From Pleodorina starrii (lineage: Eukaryota; Chlorophyta; Chlorophyceae; Chlamydomonadales; Volvocaceae): a stretch of DNA of 64,000 nucleotides. The stretch covers positions 142,631-206,630 of the forward strand of contig BRXU01000065.1 of NCBI GenBank assembly GCA_030267565.1, in the 5' to 3' direction. Position 1 is the stretch's first letter, and each line of letters begins with the position of its first letter. A program made the translations under genes and the position numbers. Of this stretch, positions 38,995 to 47,661 are shown in pieces. The notes under the pieces are model-generated. The model searched no databases, was not told where the DNA came from, and saw only the letters and a list, made by a program, of their open reading frames with translations.

Positions 38995-39783
38995 ATGCGG
39001 ATTGCATTCAAGGGATTGATCGTCGGCGCGGGTCTGTGCCTGTCTGTGGCACTACCCGCGCCGGTCACGGCGCAGGGTGTGCCGACCGTCGATACCCAGT
39101 CCATCGCGCAGCAGATCACGCAGATCAGGCGGATGCTGGAAGATTACGGCATCCAGACCGACATGCTGGACCAGCTTGTCGAGCAACTGGCCGAACTGCA
39201 ATCGCAGACGAACGAGCTGCAACAGATCTATGCCGTCCTGACCGGCAATGCCGACATTCAGGGCCTTCTCATGGGGGGCGGGCTGGATACGGTTCTCGCT
39301 CCGAAAATGACCAGCATCCTGCAAGCCGCCAATGCGGCATCGTCCGGCGACTGGTCGGGCCTGTCCTCGGATTACCGTGAGCAGATACAGGCGGCCGCGC
39401 AGACGACGATGATCGGGGCGGGCCTCGATCCGGCACGGGTCGAGGCCATGGGCCGGGATGGCAGCGTGGCGGAAAAACGCGCGGCCAACCAAGCCACGAC
39501 CGGCGCGATGGTGGCGGCCTCGGCCGATACCGCGCAGCGGGAAAGTGCGGTCAGCCTCCAGCGCCTTGACCGCCTGGTGGGGGAAATCCCGCAACAGACC
39601 GGCATCAAGGAAGCCATCGACCTGAACACCCGGATGATGGGCGAGGCTGTCAGCGAGCTGATCAAGAACAACCAGCTTCTCGCCCTCCAGAGCTACGGGA
39701 TGGGCATGTCGGACGTGTCGCAGGCCAGTGCCTGGGCGCAGGAACAGCAGATGCTTGATTTTACCATGCCGGATTTGGAGTGA
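38995..39783 (+). CDS. virB5: VirB5-family pilus-tip protein
   Basis: 262 residues. Signal ending T-A-Q, then G-V-P-T-V-D and the helical VirB5/TrwJ body (I-A-Q-Q-I-T-Q-I-R-R-M, Q-S-Q-T-N-E-L-Q-Q-I-Y-A-V-L-T-G). The C-terminus reads L-D-F-T-M-P-D-L-E, a motif repeated in the protein at 43606. AGGGGGA precedes the start. Minor pilin involved in recipient contact. Confidence 0.8.
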   Translation: MRIAFKGLIVGAGLCLSVALPAPVTAQGVPTVDTQSIAQQITQIRRMLEDYGIQTDMLDQLVEQLAELQSQTNELQQIYAVLTGNADIQGLLMGGGLDTVLAPKMTSILQAANAASSGDWSGLSSDYREQIQAAAQTTMIGAGLDPARVEAMGRDGSVAEKRAANQATTGAMVAASADTAQRESAVSLQRLDRLVGEIPQQTGIKEAIDLNTRMMGEAVSELIKNNQLLALQSYGMGMSDVSQASAWAQEQQMLDFTMPDLE

Positions 39784-39791
39784 GGCCACCG

Positions 39792-40490
39792 ATGTTCAAT
39801 CGCAAAAATAATAAGGCGCAAGCCGCGGTCGTCGCCTCCCGGAGTGTTAGTGAGACAGAGGAAGAATTGATCTACGGCGAGCGCCGGCGCGGTGCCTTTT
39901 GGCAGAAGTTTGGGGTGGCGGGTTGGGGCTTCGGTGCCATCGGCTGCATCATGGCGGCGGTGATCGCGGCCAGCCATGAGACGCCTGCCCCGGTCCTGGT
40001 GCCGTTCGATCCGTCCAGCGGCATGGCGCTGCCGATGGTGAACCTGCAAACGATCTCCGTCAGCAACCGCGATGCTGTCGTGCAGTCGCTGGTCCACGCC
40101 TATGTGCGCGACCGGGAAACCTACAGCATGCTTGACAATGACCTTCGGGTCCGCTCGGTGCTGGCGCGGTCGTCGGGGGCGGCGCTGCAATCCATGCGCA
40201 GCCTCTGGTCGTCGGAAAACCCGGACTATCCGCAAAGCAAATACGGCGCGAATGCACGCATGGATGTGGAAATTCTCTCGGTCACGCAGATCACCAATGA
40301 TCGTGCCCAGGTCCGGTTGCGCAAGCGGCTGCAGGACAGTGACGGGGAAACTCGGGGTCTGTTCACGGCCACACTGGCCTTTCGCTACGACACCACTGAG
40401 GCCCGTTCGCTTGAGGATGTCTGGATCAACCCGTTCGGCTTCTCGGTCTACGAATACGCAATCACCTCTGACAGATCGGAGATCCAATGA
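39792..40490 (+). CDS. virB8: VirB8 assembly factor
   Basis: 232 residues: short cytosolic tail, one membrane span (W-G-F-G-A-I-G-C-I-M-A-A-V-I-A-A), then the periplasmic NTF2-like domain (V-Q-S-L-V-H-A-Y-V-R-D-R-E-T-Y). It nucleates the complex and binds VirB10. Start at 39792 with GAGG; overlaps virB9 by ATGA. Confidence 0.92.
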   Translation: MFNRKNNKAQAAVVASRSVSETEEELIYGERRRGAFWQKFGVAGWGFGAIGCIMAAVIAASHETPAPVLVPFDPSSGMALPMVNLQTISVSNRDAVVQSLVHAYVRDRETYSMLDNDLRVRSVLARSSGAALQSMRSLWSSENPDYPQSKYGANARMDVEILSVTQITNDRAQVRLRKRLQDSDGETRGLFTATLAFRYDTTEARSLEDVWINPFGFSVYEYAITSDRSEIQ

Positions 40491-41200
40491 TGCGCGGCAC
40501 TTGTCTTGCCATTGCCCTGTGCGCGGCCAGCATGGGGGCGTCGAGCGCCTTGGCCGAAGTGACCCCTCGGGCGGGCAATCTTGATGCCCGTGTCCGCTAT
40601 GCCCAATGGGTCGATGGACAGGTCTACCGCGTCCAGACGCAGGTAGGCCGGGTTACGTCCGTGGAGTTCGGCCCGGATGAAGAAATTACCTCCGTGGTCG
40701 CGGGCGATACCGTCAGCTTCAATTTCGATGCGGTGCCGGGTGGCAGCGCCTTCGTGATGAAGCCCACAACCAGCGGCGCCGCCACCAACATCAACGTCTA
40801 TACCAACAAGCGGCAGTATTACTTCGAGGTTTCGGAAACTACCTCGGCGCAGTTCTCCGTGGTGCGCTTCACCTACCCGCGCGGCTCGGGCAGCGCCACG
40901 CCCGCCAACCGCCAAGTCGCCCGTGGTCCGCTGAATTACGACTACGGCGGCAGCATCGTGAACGGCACCACCCCCACGCAAGTCTGGGATGACGGGGCCT
41001 TTACCTATTTCAAATTCCGCCGCAACGGCGAATTGCCTGCGATCTTCAAGGTCACGGCGGGGCAGGAAATCACGGTCAATTCCCAGACCATGCCCGATGG
41101 CGTGGTGCGCGTGACCGGCACCAGCCCATTCTGGATGCTGCGCTTGGGGACCGTTGAATCAACGGTGGGGATGATGAAAGCGGTGAGGTTGGTGCAATGA
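40487..41200 (+). CDS. virB9: VirB9 outer-ring protein
   Basis: 237 residues with signal (ending A-L-A-E), then the CagX/VirB9 beta fold: V-Y-R-V-Q-T-Q-V-G, and the C-terminal W-D-D-G-A-F-T-Y-F-K-F and G-V-V-R-V-T-G-T-S. Forms the outer-membrane core with VirB7 and VirB10. Overlaps virB10 by four bases. Confidence 0.93.
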   Translation: MMRGTCLAIALCAASMGASSALAEVTPRAGNLDARVRYAQWVDGQVYRVQTQVGRVTSVEFGPDEEITSVVAGDTVSFNFDAVPGGSAFVMKPTTSGAATNINVYTNKRQYYFEVSETTSAQFSVVRFTYPRGSGSATPANRQVARGPLNYDYGGSIVNGTTPTQVWDDGAFTYFKFRRNGELPAIFKVTAGQEITVNSQTMPDGVVRVTGTSPFWMLRLGTVESTVGMMKAVRLVQ

Positions 41201-42600
41201 GCGAACAAGAAACGGCAGACCTGCGCGAACGGCTGGCGGCGCTGGAGAAATCCAATCCTCGTAATCAACCCAAGGCCCGGCCTGCGGCAAAGGCTGCCAA
41301 GATGGCCGGGCTTCTGTGCGGCGGTGTGGCTATCGCCGGACTGGTCTATGTCTATTCGCTCCCTGACGGCGCAGCGGATATGACCGTCCGTGAAGCCCAG
41401 GAGTTCCAGAACGAGGGCAGCGGCTTTGGCGATCTGCAAAATCCCCCGTCCGCCGTACCGGCAGCGGTCGAGGTCGCTGAACCGGAACCGGCCCCTGTCC
41501 CTGTGACTAGCAACGACAATTCCGAAGTGGTCGAGCTGATCCGGGGCTTGCAGGACCAGATCGACCGGCTGTCCGAGGCCCCGGCCGAGGATGCCGATGG
41601 TGAACCTGTCGTGGACACGCAAGCTCTCGACCAAATGCGCGGCGAGCTGGACCAGCTGCGCAACGAGGCACAATCGCGCGAGCAGGAACTGAACGAACAA
41701 CTCAGCAGCCGTAACCTCGAAATTGCCGAGTTGAAGAACGATCTGGACATGCTGCGGCTGCAAAACGGTCAGAGCGTGATGCCGGGTGGCGATGACGATC
41801 TGCTCACGCAGCGCCGTCAGGCCGCCGACGAGGCGGCCCAATTGGAAGAGGCCCGGTTGCAGTCCTCTATGGTCGCACTCGGCGGCGGCGGTGCAGCCGG
41901 TGCCGTCGCCGATGCGGCGGGTCTGGGAGACGGGGCGGCTGCGCAGCAGGCGGCGCGTCTCAGCGATGATGCCCAATTCGTGCGCGATGCCGGGCGTCCG
42001 GTGCAGGTCCAGCGCGCAGAGATCATCGTGAACCCGTCCAATACCGTCACTCAGGGCACGATGATCCAGGCGGTTCTGGAAACAGCCATCGACTCCACGC
42101 TTCAAGGTCCGATCCGGGGCCTCGTGACAACCGATGTGGTGGCCTATGATGGATCGCGCATCCTGATCCCGCGCGGGTCGCGTCTGATCGGCAGCTATTC
42201 AGCTGATGTGGAAACCGGCCAGAACCGGCTTCTGGTGGCTTGGGAACGCATCATCATGCCAGATAACCAGTCGGTGCAGATCAGCTCCTTTGGTGGCGAT
42301 GCCTTGGGCCGTTCCGGCACCACGGGCAAGGTCAACAACCATTTCTTCCGCAGGCTTGGGGCGGCGGCGCTGATTTCCACAATCTCGGCCATCCCCTCGG
42401 CCTTGCAGGACGACAGCGGCGATGGGGGTGTGACCATTTCCACGGGCGGTTCCACCGATCCGGCAACCGGTGTGTCGAACGCCGTCAGCGGCGCAACGGA
42501 GTCGGCCATCGGCAAGTATGTCTCGATGCCGCCGACCATCACCGTGAACCAAGGCACCAGGATCACCGTCATGGTGGACCGCGATCTGGAGATTTTCTGA
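41197..42600 (+). CDS. virB10: VirB10 scaffold protein
   Basis: 467 residues: cytosolic N-terminus, span at about residues 30-50, an acidic-proline linker (E-P-E-P-A-P-V-P-V), a coiled coil (Q-S-R-E-Q-E-L-N-E-Q-L-S-S-R-N-L-E), and the TrbI/VirB10 barrel (V-T-Q-G-T-M-I-Q-A-V-L-E-T-A, L-I-P-R-G-S-R-L-I-G-S-Y). It spans both membranes and relays ATPase energy. Confidence 0.94.
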   Translation: MSEQETADLRERLAALEKSNPRNQPKARPAAKAAKMAGLLCGGVAIAGLVYVYSLPDGAADMTVREAQEFQNEGSGFGDLQNPPSAVPAAVEVAEPEPAPVPVTSNDNSEVVELIRGLQDQIDRLSEAPAEDADGEPVVDTQALDQMRGELDQLRNEAQSREQELNEQLSSRNLEIAELKNDLDMLRLQNGQSVMPGGDDDLLTQRRQAADEAAQLEEARLQSSMVALGGGGAAGAVADAAGLGDGAAAQQAARLSDDAQFVRDAGRPVQVQRAEIIVNPSNTVTQGTMIQAVLETAIDSTLQGPIRGLVTTDVVAYDGSRILIPRGSRLIGSYSADVETGQNRLLVAWERIIMPDNQSVQISSFGGDALGRSGTTGKVNNHFFRRLGAAALISTISAIPSALQDDSGDGGVTISTGGSTDPATGVSNAVSGATESAIGKYVSMPPTITVNQGTRITVMVDRDLEIF

Positions 42601-42602
42601 TC

Positions 42603-43613
42603 ATGAACGACATGACCCATGGCAGCTATCTGGATGAAGCCTTGTCCCGCATCGGGGCTGTCATCGACAGCCCCGCATTGGTGGAAATTGCCATCAACCC
42701 GGACGGCCGCATCTGGTCACTGGAACACGGCGACCCGGCGATGAAGCTGGAAACCCGCGCGGCGATGAATCGTCAGGAAGTCATGGACCTGGGCCGCCGC
42801 ATTGCAAGTGCGGGAACGCTGACCCTTGGCCGGGATGCGCCGATCATCTCGACCTCCGTGGTCTATCGGGGCCGCCCGATCCGGGCGCAGGTGGTGGCAG
42901 AGCCTGCCGTTCTGTCGGGTGCTGCAATCTCGATGCGGTTCTTCTCGTCCCTCCCCCTCGACAAGATCCAGATCAAATACCTGCACGGTCAGGAATACTC
43001 GGTGGACCAGGCCCGCGCGGAGACAAAGCGGGAATTGAAAAAACTGGCAGCCTCCGGCGACATTGACGCGGCCATGGCATTCATCGTCCACCACAAGATG
43101 AATGCCCTGATTGCGGGCGCGACCGACAGCGGCAAGACGGTCTTTGCGCGCAAGATGCTGTCCTATGTCAGTGACAGCGAAAGGATGATCACCATCGAGG
43201 ATGCTGCCGAACTGGTGCCGACGCAGCCGAACGTGGTGACGCTGATTGCGGATCGGGACAGCAGGACCAGGACGCCGGACATTCTGCTGACCTCCTGTCT
43301 GCGGATGCGGCCGGACCGACTTATTGTTGGCGAGGTCCGGGGCAAGGAAGCCATGACCTTTATCGAAGCCATCAACACCGGCCATGGCGGGTCGATGACG
43401 ACCATCCATGCCGAAACCCCAAAGCTGGCTTTATCGAAGCTCGCCATCATGGCGCTGAAGTCGGAACTGCCGCTGACCTATGCGGACACGCTGCGCTACA
43501 TCGCCAGCTCGATCGACGTGGTGATCCAGACCGGTCGCGCCGGCGGCGACCGGGGTGTGCTGGAATTTTACATCCCTGACGCCGGGGACAATGGAGATAC
43601 GAGCCATGTTTGA
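42603..43613 (+). CDS. virB11: VirB11 ATPase
   Basis: 336 residues. Hexameric traffic ATPase: Walker A G-A-T-D-S-G-K-T, Asp box I-T-I-E-D-A-A-E-L, Walker B region R-P-D-R-L-I-V-G-E-V-R, His box G-H-G-G-S-M-T-T-I-H-A. It acts with VirB4 and VirD4 at the inner membrane. Starts three bases after the virB10 stop. Confidence 0.95.
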   Translation: MNDMTHGSYLDEALSRIGAVIDSPALVEIAINPDGRIWSLEHGDPAMKLETRAAMNRQEVMDLGRRIASAGTLTLGRDAPIISTSVVYRGRPIRAQVVAEPAVLSGAAISMRFFSSLPLDKIQIKYLHGQEYSVDQARAETKRELKKLAASGDIDAAMAFIVHHKMNALIAGATDSGKTVFARKMLSYVSDSERMITIEDAAELVPTQPNVVTLIADRDSRTRTPDILLTSCLRMRPDRLIVGEVRGKEAMTFIEAINTGHGGSMTTIHAETPKLALSKLAIMALKSELPLTYADTLRYIASSIDVVIQTGRAGGDRGVLEFYIPDAGDNGDTSHV

Positions 43614-44145
43614 TCAGGTGACCCTTGTCATCGCTCTCTCGTCGCTTGCTGTCGGTGTGGCGATCGGTGGTGCCGTCCTAAACAGCTGGCTCCCTGCCGA
43701 GACTGCATCCAGCGCGCGAATGGGCGATGTGCAATTTGCACAAGCCCAGACCGAGCCGCAGCTGACACAGGCCGAGCGGGACTTCATGGATTTTACCATG
43801 CCCGATCTGTCAAAGCCCCAGGCCGGGGGTGAGACAACCCGTCATGGATGCGTGAAGCCTCCACGCCCGGAATGGGCCATCAATCGAACTCCGCAAGAAG
43901 CAAGCAACGCCCTTCTATTAAAATCAATCTACGATATGCGACGCTACCAAAGCATCGTCGAAACAGATTCATGCCCATGCGAGGTTGAATATCCTTCATG
44001 GGAAAATGCTGACAAAGAGTATCAGGACGTTGCAGCAGGCAAGAGTATAGCAGAAATTCGCGAACTGGATGGAGCGATATTGTCTGAAGTGGCGAGGCTA
44101 TTGAAGCCGTCAATAGATATCTGCCGAAAATGGCGGGAGCAATAA
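43606..44145 (+). CDS. Hypothetical virB-operon protein with DFTMPDL motif
   Basis: 179 residues, one N-terminal span (V-T-L-V-I-A-L-S-S-L-A-V-G-V-A-I-G-G-A-V-L). Residues 60-68 read M-D-F-T-M-P-D-L-S, matching the VirB5 C-terminus. After about residue 95 the DNA becomes markedly AT-richer and the protein charged (Y-D-M-R-R-Y-Q-S-I; C-P-C). Overlaps virB11 by eight bases. The sharp change suggests a recombination join inside the gene. Function unknown. Confidence 0.7.
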   Translation: MFDQVTLVIALSSLAVGVAIGGAVLNSWLPAETASSARMGDVQFAQAQTEPQLTQAERDFMDFTMPDLSKPQAGGETTRHGCVKPPRPEWAINRTPQEASNALLLKSIYDMRRYQSIVETDSCPCEVEYPSWENADKEYQDVAAGKSIAEIRELDGAILSEVARLLKPSIDICRKWREQ

Positions 44146-44146
44146 T

Positions 44147-45208
44147 ATGGCCATCGTTGCACCAATGGTCAATTCAGCGGAAACTTTCCTTGTTAACGCA
44201 GCAAGATCAACGTTCCTAGGGCTCGTTGAAGCATCAGGAACTCTTGTTGGCTACATGGCTGTCCTGGCAGTAGCCCTTTTGGGTATCAATATGATGGTGC
44301 AGCTGCGACCGATGGCTTGGGGCCATTGTCTGAGCCTGATGATAAAGCTGGCACTGATAGGCATTTTTGCTTGGAATTGGAACCAGTTTTGGGGGGTAGC
44401 TGACGGCATCTTGCGCTCCATTGAATCAACGGCTGGTGGTATACTTGCATCTAGCGGAAACGGATTAAGCGGCCCGACAATCAGTAACGGTTTCGCCAGT
44501 GAGATCGACCGACTGATGGTTAGATTCAGTATAGCAGCAACCAATATCGCACAGGAAATGGGTGGATACTTTACTACGGCCATAGTTTCCGGGATCTGCT
44601 TGTCTCTTATCGGTATTGTTTCAGCAGTAGCTACCCTGCTCATATTGTTCCCTAAAGTGGTAATCACAATTCTTCTTGGATTGGCTCCTATTGTTATTGC
44701 CATGACGCTTTTTGAAGCCACAAAAGGGTTCTTTGAACGTTGGCTTTCGGCGTGTATCAGTTGGTCACTTTACCCACTTTTTATTGCATCGATCTTCTCA
44801 ATTATGATTTCAATGGGAAATGAGATGATCGAGCGCATAGGGACCGGTGGCTTTTCTAGTGTCGGGGCTTTTATCCCTTTTATTGTGTTGCTTATTCTGA
44901 TTTTGCTCTGCATGGCTCTGCTCCCCATGCTTGTCACGTCTGTATCTGGAAATATTGCGATGACCGGCGTCATTGCGGCTGCTAGTAAATTCGCTACGCA
45001 AAGTAGCAATATTTATAAAGCAGGAAAGGGCGCAACGGCAGGCGGTGCAGCCATCGCCAGAACATCAGCGCAAACGGTGCGTGGTGAGAATGCTGTCGGT
45101 CGCGCCGGACAAGCATTTGCATCACACCCATCTGTTTTTCAGGCGACCACAGGGGTTGCAGCATCAATCAATAGAATGCAGGATAAAGCCCGCATATTCG
45201 GAAAATAA
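44147..45208 (+). CDS. virB6: VirB6/TrbL-like polytopic protein
   Basis: 353 residues with about six spans (V-G-Y-M-A-V-L-A-V-A-L-L-G-I-N-M-M-V; L-I-L-F-P-K-V-V-I-T-I-L-L-G-L-A-P-I-V-I-A; F-I-V-L-L-I-L-I-L-L-C-M-A-L-L-P-M-L) and a hydrophilic C-terminal tail, as in the substrate-channel protein VirB6. It lies at the operon end rather than between virB5 and virB8, and its DNA is clearly AT-richer than virB1-B11. Confidence 0.85.
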   Translation: MAIVAPMVNSAETFLVNAARSTFLGLVEASGTLVGYMAVLAVALLGINMMVQLRPMAWGHCLSLMIKLALIGIFAWNWNQFWGVADGILRSIESTAGGILASSGNGLSGPTISNGFASEIDRLMVRFSIAATNIAQEMGGYFTTAIVSGICLSLIGIVSAVATLLILFPKVVITILLGLAPIVIAMTLFEATKGFFERWLSACISWSLYPLFIASIFSIMISMGNEMIERIGTGGFSSVGAFIPFIVLLILILLCMALLPMLVTSVSGNIAMTGVIAAASKFATQSSNIYKAGKGATAGGAAIARTSAQTVRGENAVGRAGQAFASHPSVFQATTGVAASINRMQDKARIFGK

Positions 45209-45230
45209 TGTTCGCATAAGCGAGGGACAG

Positions 45231-45256
45231 AAGGGCAGCCTTTGGCTGCCCTTACT
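45231..45256 (+). terminator. Terminator after virB6
   Basis: AAGGGCAGCC-TTT-GGCTGCCCTT followed by ACTTTT, 22 bases past the virB6 stop; closes the virB operon. The H-NS-like gene RBS follows immediately. Confidence 0.8.
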
Positions 45257-45274
45257 TTTGGAAAAGGAACCGCG

Positions 45275-45589
45275 ATGAATTTCGATCTTGAGAATATGTC
45301 GCTGAAAGAGCTTCGCGATCTTCACAAGGCGGTCGGTCGCCAGATCGACGGCTTTGAGGCCAGAAAAAGAGAACAGGCCATGACGGCCGCGCAGAAGGCG
45401 GCCGAGGAACACGGATTTTCGCTCAAGGACCTTCTGACGAATGGAAAGGCCCCCAAGGCGGCTGTTGCGCCCAAATACGCCAATCCTGACAATACGTCCG
45501 AGACCTGGACAGGATGGGGGCGTCAGCCGCGTTGGGTGAAGGATCACCTGACTGCCGGGGGCACCGTGGACGATCTTCTGATCCAGTGA
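45275..45589 (+). CDS. H-NS-family nucleoid protein
   Basis: 104 residues: helical dimerisation region (L-E-N-M-S-L-K-E-L-R-D-L-H-K-A-V, then D-G-F-E-A-R-K-R-E-Q-A) and the C-terminal H-NS DNA-binding core (Y-A-N-P-D-N-T-S-E-T-W-T-G-W-G-R-Q-P-R-W). Plasmid H-NS homologues silence foreign, AT-rich genes and moderate conjugation; AT-rich virB6 and rcgA are possible targets. Own terminator on each side. Confidence 0.9.
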   Translation: MNFDLENMSLKELRDLHKAVGRQIDGFEARKREQAMTAAQKAAEEHGFSLKDLLTNGKAPKAAVAPKYANPDNTSETWTGWGRQPRWVKDHLTAGGTVDDLLIQ

Positions 45590-45605
45590 TGATGCCAAGG
45601 TTTGA

Positions 45606-45634
45606 AGAAACGGGCGGCCATTGGCCGCCCGTTT
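45606..45634. terminator. Bidirectional terminator between hns-like gene and virD4
   Basis: GAAACGGGCGGCC-AT-TGGCCGCCCGTTTC with A-rich and T-rich flanks. It lies in the 48 bases between the convergent stops at 45589 and 45637. Confidence 0.85.
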
Positions 45635-45636
45635 CT

Positions 45637-47661
45637 TTATTCGGCAGCTGCAACGGCTGCACCATCGTCGTCAGGAGTGATCTTATCGACTTTTACAGTT
45701 GTCTGGATCAATGCCCTAACATTGTCGTCACCGCTGCCAACCAGATCATCGGGTCGGATTGACATATTAACCTTCCTCATTCGCTTGGGAACGCGAGGCT
45801 CCTGAATGTTCTCGTTGATAGCATCCCTCGAACTGCCTGAATTATCACCGCCGTTTTCCTTATTCTGAACCTGACTGATCAGACCTTCAGGCAGAACAGG
45901 TCGGATACGACTGCGCTGCTGCGCGATGGTTTGCACCTGATTTGACAGGTCATCGATTTGTGCGACAGCACGGACCAGATTACCCTGAAGATCACGAATA
46001 GCCGCGTCTTTCGGATCGGGGGCTGGCAGCTGGCCCTTCTGCGCAAGGAAAATGGGTTTCAGCAACCGGTCGTCAAAATACTTTATCCGGGTTGCTTTGA
46101 TCGGATGCTGACCGTTGGCGAGAATGATAACCGTATCCTCGTGCAGGCGGCCTGCTTCATCTTCTGGCAGCAGATCGCGATCCTCGGTCCGTTCGGAGAC
46201 GTTGATCCCTGAAAACGGTCCCTTGCCGATGGTCTTTGACCGTGAGGTGACGCGGTGCGTGGTCTTGCCTACCGCGGCGGAAAGCTCCGCCTTGGTGCGC
46301 GGATCGGCTGGTGCCAGATAGATTTTCACCCCTGCCCCACCTTGCAGCGACATGCGGGTGTCCTCGCCATAGATCTTGTCCAGAGCCGGGATGGTCTGGG
46401 TTACGATCGCCAGGTGTCCGCCATAAGAGCGCAGCGTCTTGATGCTGTCCGCAACGATCGGCATGCGACCGAGCATGTCGAACTCGTCCAGCATGATCAT
46501 CACCGGCCAGGGTTCGTCGCTCTTCGGCTCATGGGTGTGGAGGCTGGACAGCAGGTCCGAAAAGAACAGCCGGACCAGCGGTGCGAGCGCCTTGATCTTG
46601 TCATGCGGCGGGGCCACAAAATAGGCGGTCTGCGGCGTGCGGCGGAAATCATGGAAACTGAAATCGCTCGTTTCCGTCGCCCGGTCGATTGCAGGGTTGG
46701 ACCACAAGCTTAGGCCAGAGGTCATCAAGAGCGATAGATAAGACGTCAGGGTGCGGTCGTTGGTCGAGGCAAGCCGCTCAAACATCAGCCGCGCGGCAGG
46801 GCTTTTCACCCTGTCAGCATACGTCAGGTATTGCTTCTGCTTGTCGCCCCCTGCCGATGCCAGCCGGTAAATCTCGCCCAGGGTCGCCTTGCCGCGTTCC
46901 ATCGCGAAGATGCCGCAGGCCACGAACAGGTCGATGCCGCCATCCAGCAGGCCCTTCATGCTGTCATCTTCGGTTTGAAGGAACAGCTCTGCCAGCAGAC
47001 GGATTTCCATCTGCCGCTGGTCCGGGTCAGGAAGCGCCGTGATCCGGTCAAGGGGATTGTAGCGGTGGCTCGGCTTGCCCCAATCCAACGGCGCGAAGCG
47101 CCAGATTTTGTCCCCCATAGACCGGCGATGACGGCTGGTCAGCTCGAAGTTCTCTCCCTTCACGTCGAGAACAACCGCACTGCCCGAAAACAGCAGCAGG
47201 TTCGGCACCACAAAGTTGATGCCCTTACCCGAACCGGTCGGCGCCACCATGAGACAATGGGGAAAAGATGCCGAACACAGGAATTTAGCTCTGCTGTTCG
47301 GCGATCCCATCTTGGCGACCACAAAACCGCGTCCGGGTTTCTGGAAAAACTTGTTGGCCTTCAATTCGCGACGGCTCTGCCAATGCGAGCGACCGAATGT
47401 CGTCAGCTTTTCGGTCAGGACCTTTGCCGAAAACAAAAGCGACAGGATAACAAAGCCGCCCCAGATCAGATTGAGAATCCGGAAGGCTTGCGGGTCGTTA
47501 TTCTTGATTGCGAAGTAACCGGTCGCAATCCAGGTCCAATCCAAATATTCGCCGTTGAAACCGTAGCGGAATGACAGAAAACCGGTTCCGACAACATAGG
47601 CGAGGCTGGTTGCGATCAGGGCGAACAAAAGGACGCCCCCGAGAAGGTGTAGCTTATTCAT
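45637..47661 (-). CDS. virD4: VirD4/TraG coupling protein
   Basis: 674 residues from the ATG at 47661 (AAGGAGG upstream; 14 residues longer is possible). Two N-terminal spans, Walker A in A-P-T-G-S-G-K-G-I-N-F-V-V-P-N, Walker B in V-M-I-M-L-D-E-F-D-M-L-G, and Q-T-I-P-A-L-D-K-I-Y-G. It brings the relaxase-DNA complex to the channel. The long C-terminal region after residue 540 is polar and may choose substrates. Overlaps the relaxase gene by eight bases. Confidence 0.94.
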   Translation of the reverse strand: MNKLHLLGGVLLFALIATSLAYVVGTGFLSFRYGFNGEYLDWTWIATGYFAIKNNDPQAFRILNLIWGGFVILSLLFSAKVLTEKLTTFGRSHWQSRRELKANKFFQKPGRGFVVAKMGSPNSRAKFLCSASFPHCLMVAPTGSGKGINFVVPNLLLFSGSAVVLDVKGENFELTSRHRRSMGDKIWRFAPLDWGKPSHRYNPLDRITALPDPDQRQMEIRLLAELFLQTEDDSMKGLLDGGIDLFVACGIFAMERGKATLGEIYRLASAGGDKQKQYLTYADRVKSPAARLMFERLASTNDRTLTSYLSLLMTSGLSLWSNPAIDRATETSDFSFHDFRRTPQTAYFVAPPHDKIKALAPLVRLFFSDLLSSLHTHEPKSDEPWPVMIMLDEFDMLGRMPIVADSIKTLRSYGGHLAIVTQTIPALDKIYGEDTRMSLQGGAGVKIYLAPADPRTKAELSAAVGKTTHRVTSRSKTIGKGPFSGINVSERTEDRDLLPEDEAGRLHEDTVIILANGQHPIKATRIKYFDDRLLKPIFLAQKGQLPAPDPKDAAIRDLQGNLVRAVAQIDDLSNQVQTIAQQRSRIRPVLPEGLISQVQNKENGGDNSGSSRDAINENIQEPRVPKRMRKVNMSIRPDDLVGSGDDNVRALIQTTVKVDKITPDDDGAAVAAAE

